Below, in pieces: positions 1 through 5,416 of a stretch of DNA of 7,470 bases. The position numbers and the translations under genes are program-made. The first letter of the stretch is position 1. The number at the start of each line of letters is the position of its first letter. This DNA is from Candidatus Hodarchaeota archaeon. GTDB lineage: Archaea > Asgardarchaeota > Heimdallarchaeia > Hodarchaeales > YT1-057. The stretch is taken from contig JAEOTI010000781.1 of NCBI GenBank assembly GCA_016839955.1, positions 1 through 7,470 on the forward strand, in the 5' to 3' direction. The notes under the pieces were generated by a model. The model saw only the letters and a list, made by a program, of their open reading frames with translations. It was not told the origin of the DNA and made no database searches.

Positions 1-40
1 AACCACTTTATAATCAATATAAGGGAAAATTTAGATTCGA

Positions 41-46
41 TATAAA
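41..46 (+). promoter_or_regulatory. Possible archaeal TATA box
   Basis: TATAAA occurs in the context GATATAAATTG, which resembles an archaeal TATA element. If used, transcription would start about 25 bases downstream and leave a leader of roughly 160 bases. The region is so AT-rich that such matches arise by chance; another lies at 6-12 (TTTATAA). No clear BRE purine motif precedes it. This is a weak inference. Confidence 0.2.
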
Positions 47-92
47 TTGAAATCATGCATGAATAATTTCACAAGAAGTTTACAGGTTCTCT

Positions 93-105
93 GGCTTAAT
101 TAGCC
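93..105. terminator. Small hairpin followed by T-rich DNA, possible terminator
   Basis: GGCT (93-96) and AGCC (102-105) form a 4-bp inverted repeat around a 5-base TAATT loop. About five bases later comes a T-rich run (111-140, TGTTTTATTTTCTTC and on). That arrangement could end transcription of a gene to the left of the window, because archaeal terminators rely mainly on oligo-T. It could also be a leader structure of the downstream gene. The stem is short, so chance is a real alternative. Confidence 0.2.
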
Positions 106-217
106 TGAATTGTTTTATTTTCTTCATTTTATTCTAAGAAATATTCAGTTTATTAAGGAAGTCTTTTGATTCAAATGTTGTTGCTTTCTCCCTACAGAAA
201 TTCTCCATCGTAAGATA

Positions 218-223
218 AGAGGT
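218..223 (+). promoter_or_regulatory. Ribosome binding site of the beta-helix gene
   Basis: AGAGGT lies six bases before the ATG at 230 and matches the archaeal Shine-Dalgarno consensus GGAGGT at five of six bases. It supports the chosen start, which also places a signal peptide exactly at the protein N-terminus. Confidence 0.7.
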
Positions 224-229
224 TTTTTC

Positions 230-3200
230 ATGAATTTTAAAGGTGTTTTTTTATTAATCACATTTATTTTTTCCTTATTCTCAGTTAGTTCACAAATTGT
301 ATTTGATTTAGAAGAATTTTCACAAGAAGATAATATATCACAAAAATCTCCGATTATAAATCTTGATAAGGAGATAAGATCCAAAATTACTACTCTTTAC
401 TATGTACCTACAGATCCTATTTATATTGATGGTAATTTTAGTGACACTGCGATTGCTAGAGGATGGTCAGGGAGTGGAACTGAAGGACAACCTTATTTTA
501 TTGATAATATTTTCATCAATGGATCAAATTCAGTAAATACTGTTGAAATCCGGAATACTGATGATTATTTCGAAATTAAAAATAGCTACTTCATATACGG
601 AGACTATGGGTTATATTTTGAGAATGTTAGTCATGGAAAATTAATAAATGACTCATTTTCAACCTGTAGCCAAGGATTATATTTGGAGTATTCTGAAGAT
701 GTGTTAATATCTGAGAACGTAATTAAAAACATTGATAGTAGCGGGATTGAGATAACATATTCAAAAAATATGACCATTTCCAACACTAATGTTACTGATA
801 ATTCTGGTACCGGAATTAGGCTGGAATATTCCAATAATACTGGAATTACACAGACAAATATTACTAAGAATGGCGATGTGGGAATTTATATTGAATATTC
901 AGAGAATAATACTGTTGAAAATAACTTAATTGACCAAAATGATGGGGAAGGACTTGAACTAAGGGATTCCAACAATATAACTGTTTCCAGTAATCGTTTC
1001 ATCTTTAATAGCCAAGAAGGAATTTATCTCGATACAGTTCATGAAAGTAAAATTGTTGATAATGAAATTAATGGAAGTAGCGAATATGGAGTTCATATTT
1101 ATAATTCCAATTACAATTTAATTTCCAGAAATTACTTAGTTAATAATTATGATGGAATTAAACTGGATCAGTCATCAAATAACAGTTTAATTGCAAATGA
1201 AATTAAGACTCTCCAATTACAAATTTTTGAAGAATTGAAGTATGACCTCTTCCTTGATGAATGCGAAAATACTACCATTAGCGATAATATTTTGCAAATA
1301 GGAATGATGATGGATGGTTCAGAACTTAAACATTTTGACCAGACACTTGTTTCAAACAATACATTAGATAATAAACCTCTAATTTTTTGGGTAGACCAAG
1401 ATACAGGAATTGCACCAGATAATGTTGGTCAGATATTCTTAGTTAATTGTTCTTCAATAACGATCTCTGACCAAAATTTCAGCAATGTCACCGTTGGTAT
1501 CCTATCAGCTTTTACTAAAAACTCAGTTTTTGACAATAATACTATTATTAATGGTACAGACAATAGCTACGCAATTTTCATTGTTGGATCAAATGATAGT
1601 GAGGTTTCCAATAATATAATCTCTGATACTGATCAAGGTCTTTATGTTAAAGGTTCTACTAACTTTTTAATAAGTAATAACTCAATTTCAAATGTAGATG
1701 GTGAAGGGATTTTACTTGAATCTTCTGAGAACCTTATTCTAAAAAATAATTCAATTTCAGATTGCCATAAGGGAATTCATATTCAAGATTCTGATAATAA
1801 TATTATTGGGAATAATACACTAATTGATAATTCTCAAAGTTCTATTTCAATATCATCCTCAGAAAATTGTACTATATCTAACAATACTATAATAAATGGA
1901 CGACATGGGGTATATTTGAGTTCTTCAACAAATAATTCAATTATATCTAATAACATAACTGCTTGTACTGATTATGGAATGTTTATTGAATATTCATCTA
2001 ACAATTCGATAATGAATAATAATTTCGAAGATACAGGTCTTTTTCTTCATGGAACACAATTGAATCAGTTTATTCAAAAGAAAGTCACCAATAATTTTGT
2101 TAATCAGGATCCATTAATTTTTTGGCAAAATAACGTTAGTGGTACAGTCCCTGCTAGCGCTGGTCAAGTTATATTAGTAAATTGCACGTCTGTGTTAGTT
2201 ACAAGTCAAGACATTTCACAAGCTTCTGTTGGTATTCAAATTCACTTTTCTTCAAATATAACAATTCAAGAGAATGTCCTTTCTAGCCATCGCTACGGGA
2301 TTTATTTACGAGAAAGCGATAATTGTACAATATTGAGTAATAATGTAACATCGACCATATATTATGCAATTTCATTATCCTATAGTCATAATCATTCAAT
2401 TGCTGGAAATAGATTAATCGGAAATTCTTATGGAATTAGACCAGAATATTCGGAAAATATTACTATTTCATCTAATTGGATAGAAAGCTCATCAACTAGA
2501 GGTATAGGCTCTTATTTAGGATTCAATCTTACAATTACTAATAATGATTTATCTGGAACCCAATATGGGATCTACCTTCAACAAACTCCTAATTGTACTA
2601 TATTAAATAATGTAATCTCTGGTTCAAGCGATACGTATGGTATCTATCTCCCACAATGTGAAAATTCTACTATTTGGAATAATACTATATCTGGCTTTCA
2701 AAGAGGGATTTTTGTTAGAGATAGAGGAAAGTGTGATATTGCTAACAACACAATTTCAAACAACAGTTATGGGATTTATCTCTCTTCATCAGAGAGAAAT
2801 AGCATTGATGACAATGTTTTTCTTAATGGTGGAATTTTCATTGATGGTAATCAGCTCAAATACTATTTACAATCAATTGGCTCAAACAATACTCTAAACG
2901 GAGGAGATATTGTATATTGGGAAAATACAACCAACGGACTGATCAATTCTAGTGAAAAACAAATAATCTTAGTAAATTGTACATCAATTATAGTATCTAA
3001 CTTAGATTTAACCTATACTTCAGTCGGAATTCTTGCTGCATCTTGCGAAAACTCTTCCTTTGTAGAAAATGATATCTCAAACAATATTTACGGAATATAT
3101 TTTTGGCAATCTGAGAATTGTACAATTGCCAATAACACTGCAAATGATGATTCCATTGGAATAAACCTAAGATACTCACATAACAATACTATATTCAATA

Positions 3201-5152
3201 ACACTATATCAGGAACATCAGATCACGGAATCTATCTTTTTGACGGTGATGATAGTTTTGTTAAAAAGAACAGGATCTCAAATCCTTCTGGAGACGGGAT
3301 TCAATTAGAATCGTCCACTAATTGTTCTCTGATAAATAATACAATTACAAATGGCAATTCATATGGTATCGAATTATCTTACTCAAGTATAAGTAGTTTG
3401 ATAGGCAACAACATAACAAACTGCAATAATTACGCGATGCGAATCTATAGATCCGGAAATAGTGTTATAGATTCAAATACTTTTTATAACTGTGGTTTAT
3501 CTATTGAGGGAAACTTGCTTGGCGACTATTCACAGGAATCAGTAATCAATAACTTTGTGAATGGGAAAGCAATCGTTTTTATGGAGGATGAATCTCAGCA
3601 AACGGTGCCTAATGATTCTGGCCAATTAATACTCATAAATTGTACTTCACTATTAGTAACAAAACAAACATGGGATACTGTTTCAATTGGTCTGCAAACT
3701 GCATATTGTACGAATCTCGTTGTTTCAAATAATTCAGCAACAAACAATACTTATGGTTTTTATTTAAAACACTTAAAAGATTCTCTTGTCCAAAATAATA
3801 CTTTTATAGAGAATAAAATTGGCTCTTATCTCTATACTAGTGAAAATACTACCATTATTGAGAATACAGCAAGTTTTAACGAAGAAAGTATTCAATTATT
3901 TTATTCAACTAATTGTTCAATAATTTCCAATAAGGTCAATAATAGCACAAAATATGGAATTCGTTTTGACAATTGTGAAAATGGGAGCATAAGTGATAAT
4001 GTAGTTACTAACAGTACAGAAGCAGGTATATACATTAATAGCGATGAATCGCACATCTATAGAAATTTAATCCTAAGCAGTAATGAACTTGGACTTTATG
4101 TCACTAATTCTAAATATAATTTGCTTCAATGGAATGTTATTGCTTATTGTGGCTCTTACGGTATCTCCGTAAAAGATTCTTCTTTTAACGACATTTCATG
4201 GAATGATTTTTTTGAAAATAACGTAGATGATACTTCACAAGGGGAAGAATCAACTAGTGAAACTGGTGGAGTCTATAATCTAATTTACTATAATTATTGG
4301 GAAGACTGGGTTGCACATAGTACTGATGCTGATTCAAATGGCATTCTTGATGATCCTTATCTGTTGACAGGAACCTCATTGTCTCAAGATCATTCACCTT
4401 TAGCAAGTCCTTATCATCTTTCAAAACCTACCATTACATCTCCCAATGGAGGTGAAAATTATCCTAAGGGCTATTTGACAATAATATGGAATCCATCAAC
4501 TGATTTACTATCTCATGAATTAAAGTACTCAATATACTATTCAACCGATGGAGGATATAATTGGTCACCTATAGTGTCAGATCTAAACATAACGAGCTAT
4601 TTCTGGAATGCTAGCTCTGAAATTGGATTTTTGAATAGCTCAAGTTATAAAATTAAAGTCACTGCATCATGTAACATCGGTTTTTCAGCATTTGACACAT
4701 CTGATGACAATTTCACTCTCCAAAACCTCCAACATGGACTCTCTGAGCCAACAGTAATTTCTCCTAACGGTGGAGAAACTCTCAGAGGAGAAATAATGAT
4801 CAGTTGGGATGCAAGCGTCGATAATTGGGAACATACTGTCAATTATTCAGTATTTTATTCAGCGGACAATGGTAGTACTTGGAAATCATTGGTTGAAGGG
4901 CTAACAAATAGTAGTATAAATTGGAATACGAGAACAGTTGTAGATGGTGAGAATTATCTTGTTAAAGTTGAGGCTTATTGCTCAGAAGGTCTCATGAGTT
5001 TGGATATCTCGGATGGAACATTTATAATTAAGAATCAAGAGGAAGAAGAGTTGGATATAATGCTCTTAGTTGCAATTGTGATTCCTGTTATCATAGTTAT
5101 TTCAGGAATTAGCTTCATCATTATTAGAAAGCGCCGAAGCAGTGGATTATAA
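230..5152 (+). CDS. Giant membrane-anchored NosD-like parallel beta-helix surface protein with Ig-like stalk
   Basis: A complete 1640-residue protein built for the outer face of the cell. Residues 1-21 are a signal peptide (hydrophobic core VFLLITFIFSLF, likely cut after SVSS). Residues about 70-1350 are PbH1/NosD-type coils of 22-26 residues, with N-C-T-I-S-N-N and Y-G-I-Y-L motifs repeating on successive rungs. A 67-residue module interrupts the ladder four times. The solenoid closes near YNYWEDW (W1357), followed by a DxDxNGxxDD loop (1366-1375), two SPNGGE Ig-like domains (about 1400-1493 and 1507-1600), an acidic EEEE stretch, a transmembrane helix (1610-1632) and the tail RKRRSSGL. About 70 N-X-S/T sequons suggest heavy N-glycosylation. 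The start is set by AGAGGT six bases upstream. Such solenoids can bind or cleave polysaccharides, but I see no catalytic signature, so adhesion, glycan binding or a cell-surface role is inference. True NosD supports copper-site assembly of N2O reductase; no nos genes lie beside it, so that name should not be transferred. Confidence 0.95.
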   Translation: MNFKGVFLLITFIFSLFSVSSQIVFDLEEFSQEDNISQKSPIINLDKEIRSKITTLYYVPTDPIYIDGNFSDTAIARGWSGSGTEGQPYFIDNIFINGSNSVNTVEIRNTDDYFEIKNSYFIYGDYGLYFENVSHGKLINDSFSTCSQGLYLEYSEDVLISENVIKNIDSSGIEITYSKNMTISNTNVTDNSGTGIRLEYSNNTGITQTNITKNGDVGIYIEYSENNTVENNLIDQNDGEGLELRDSNNITVSSNRFIFNSQEGIYLDTVHESKIVDNEINGSSEYGVHIYNSNYNLISRNYLVNNYDGIKLDQSSNNSLIANEIKTLQLQIFEELKYDLFLDECENTTISDNILQIGMMMDGSELKHFDQTLVSNNTLDNKPLIFWVDQDTGIAPDNVGQIFLVNCSSITISDQNFSNVTVGILSAFTKNSVFDNNTIINGTDNSYAIFIVGSNDSEVSNNIISDTDQGLYVKGSTNFLISNNSISNVDGEGILLESSENLILKNNSISDCHKGIHIQDSDNNIIGNNTLIDNSQSSISISSSENCTISNNTIINGRHGVYLSSSTNNSIISNNITACTDYGMFIEYSSNNSIMNNNFEDTGLFLHGTQLNQFIQKKVTNNFVNQDPLIFWQNNVSGTVPASAGQVILVNCTSVLVTSQDISQASVGIQIHFSSNITIQENVLSSHRYGIYLRESDNCTILSNNVTSTIYYAISLSYSHNHSIAGNRLIGNSYGIRPEYSENITISSNWIESSSTRGIGSYLGFNLTITNNDLSGTQYGIYLQQTPNCTILNNVISGSSDTYGIYLPQCENSTIWNNTISGFQRGIFVRDRGKCDIANNTISNNSYGIYLSSSERNSIDDNVFLNGGIFIDGNQLKYYLQSIGSNNTLNGGDIVYWENTTNGLINSSEKQIILVNCTSIIVSNLDLTYTSVGILAASCENSSFVENDISNNIYGIYFWQSENCTIANNTANDDSIGINLRYSHNNTIFNNTISGTSDHGIYLFDGDDSFVKKNRISNPSGDGIQLESSTNCSLINNTITNGNSYGIELSYSSISSLIGNNITNCNNYAMRIYRSGNSVIDSNTFYNCGLSIEGNLLGDYSQESVINNFVNGKAIVFMEDESQQTVPNDSGQLILINCTSLLVTKQTWDTVSIGLQTAYCTNLVVSNNSATNNTYGFYLKHLKDSLVQNNTFIENKIGSYLYTSENTTIIENTASFNEESIQLFYSTNCSIISNKVNNSTKYGIRFDNCENGSISDNVVTNSTEAGIYINSDESHIYRNLILSSNELGLYVTNSKYNLLQWNVIAYCGSYGISVKDSSFNDISWNDFFENNVDDTSQGEESTSETGGVYNLIYYNYWEDWVAHSTDADSNGILDDPYLLTGTSLSQDHSPLASPYHLSKPTITSPNGGENYPKGYLTIIWNPSTDLLSHELKYSIYYSTDGGYNWSPIVSDLNITSYFWNASSEIGFLNSSSYKIKVTASCNIGFSAFDTSDDNFTLQNLQHGLSEPTVISPNGGETLRGEIMISWDASVDNWEHTVNYSVFYSADNGSTWKSLVEGLTNSSINWNTRTVVDGENYLVKVEAYCSEGLMSLDISDGTFIIKNQEEEELDIMLLVAIVIPVIIVISGISFIIIRKRRSSGL
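1301..3694 (+). repeat. Four copies of a 67-residue module inside the beta-helix
   Basis: The copies are at 1301-1501, 2036-2236, 2831-3031 and 3494-3694 (residues 358-424, 603-669, 868-934, 1089-1155), each 201 bases. They align without gaps. Gly at position 1 and Gly at 6 are constant; Leu is at 9, Gln at 14 and Asn-Asn at 19-20. An aromatic pair ending in Trp follows at 30 (FW, FW, YW, then FM in copy 4), then (L/I)-(V/I)-N-C with Cys at 50, and V/I-G-I with Gly at 66. Start-to-start spacing is 245, 265 and 221 residues, filled by ordinary short coils. I recall the same 'NN.VN..P..FW....G.VP...GQ..LVNCTS' pattern in other archaeal NosD-type proteins. The DNA copies are clearly diverged, so duplication is old. 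Confidence 0.88.
4427..5029 (+). repeat. Tandem pair of SPNGGE Ig-like domains
   Basis: Two homologous domains of about 95 residues, encoded at 4427-4720 and 4748-5029. Both open with P-T-(I/V)-x-S-P-N-G-G-E, then have an I-x-W strand, (I/V)-(Y/F)-Y-S-(T/A)-D-(G/N)-G-x-x-W, and a closing K-V-x-A-x-C strand followed by S-D-D/G and F-T/I-L/I. This is the common Ig/FN3-like fold of prokaryotic surface proteins that carry the PNGGE signature. Placed between the solenoid and the membrane helix, they most likely act as a rigid stalk that lifts the beta-helix off the membrane. Each domain has one conserved Cys at the same place (ASCNIG and AYCSEG). Confidence 0.8.
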
Positions 5153-5356
5153 TCTACTTGATCTCAGAATTTTAAAAACCTTGAAAGGAAAGCAAATCAA
5201 GATCTTTTACAAGTCGAACTATTAACAGAAAGGTTGGATACATTTCAACAGCTATCAAATAAAGGCTATCGTCAAACAGAAGTGTAATCAGTTGTCTCAT
5301 ATAACAAAAATTTAGTGGTCATAAATTTCGTTATTGAAGATAAGCATAAAGGCATC

Positions 5357-5363
5357 TTTTTTT
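5357..5363 (+). terminator. Oligo-T run, possible archaeal terminator of the surface-protein gene
   Basis: Seven consecutive T residues sit about 205 bases past the stop of the beta-helix gene and about 54 bases before the proposed peptidase start. Archaeal RNA polymerase commonly terminates at such runs without a hairpin. No stem precedes it. If real, the peptidase would need its own promoter very close by, which weakens the case. Confidence 0.25.
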
Positions 5364-5400
5364 CGCTCTAACATTGACTAAACCAGAAGATCTTTAATCT

Positions 5401-5406
5401 GAGAGG
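5401..5406 (+). promoter_or_regulatory. Probable ribosome binding site of the peptidase (decides its start)
   Basis: GAGAGG ends ten bases before the in-frame TTG at 5417. No similar site precedes the only nearby in-frame ATG, at 5480. This favours the TTG start, though the spacing is long and leaderless or SD-less translation from ATG 5480 remains possible. Confidence 0.45.
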
Positions 5407-5416
5407 CCCTAAGCAT

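Larger units (their letters stand above)
1..229. other. Non-coding leader upstream of the beta-helix gene
   Basis: No gene or gene end is supported here on either strand. The stretch is AT-rich, with T-rich runs around 111-140, a short perfect hairpin at 93-105 and a TATA-like box near 41. In the frame of the downstream gene it is open only back to 170 (TGA at 167-169) and has no ATG before 230, so the downstream start is not an internal Met of a longer protein. Any promoter for the large surface protein should lie here or just left of the window. Confidence 0.6.
5153..5416. other. Intergenic region between surface protein and peptidase
   Basis: No convincing gene is seen in 264 bases. It contains a coding-like but start-less open stretch at 5162-5284, a seven-T run at 5357-5363, TATA-like words (for example CATATAAC near 5298) and, at its right end, the GAGAGG site before the peptidase. 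The length and the T-run fit two separate transcription units better than a tight operon, but the sequence does not settle this. Confidence 0.5.

Noticed and set aside
145..384. 79-codon minus-strand ORF across the start of the large gene
   Set aside because: It overlaps the signal-peptide coding end of the beta-helix gene on the other strand, has no domain features, and its translation looks like AT-rich antisense.
2637..2897. 86-codon + strand ORF inside the large gene
   Set aside because: It is a shifted-frame shadow of the beta-helix gene, whose own frame is continuous with clear repeat structure through this region. No separate ribosome binding site or recognisable domain.
900..4100. 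Recurrent short DNA words (AATTGTAC, AATAATAC and similar) that could suggest a CRISPR-like or tandem DNA repeat
   Set aside because: Spacing is irregular, copies are diverged and in frame, and they encode the N-C-T and N-N-T turns of the beta-helix. The repetition belongs to the protein, not to the DNA.
230..5152. Polysaccharide lyase or other catalytic activity of the beta-helix protein
   Set aside because: The fold is shared with lyases, but no catalytic signature was recognisable and the rungs are uniform Asn/Ser/Thr ladders. Activity would be a guess.
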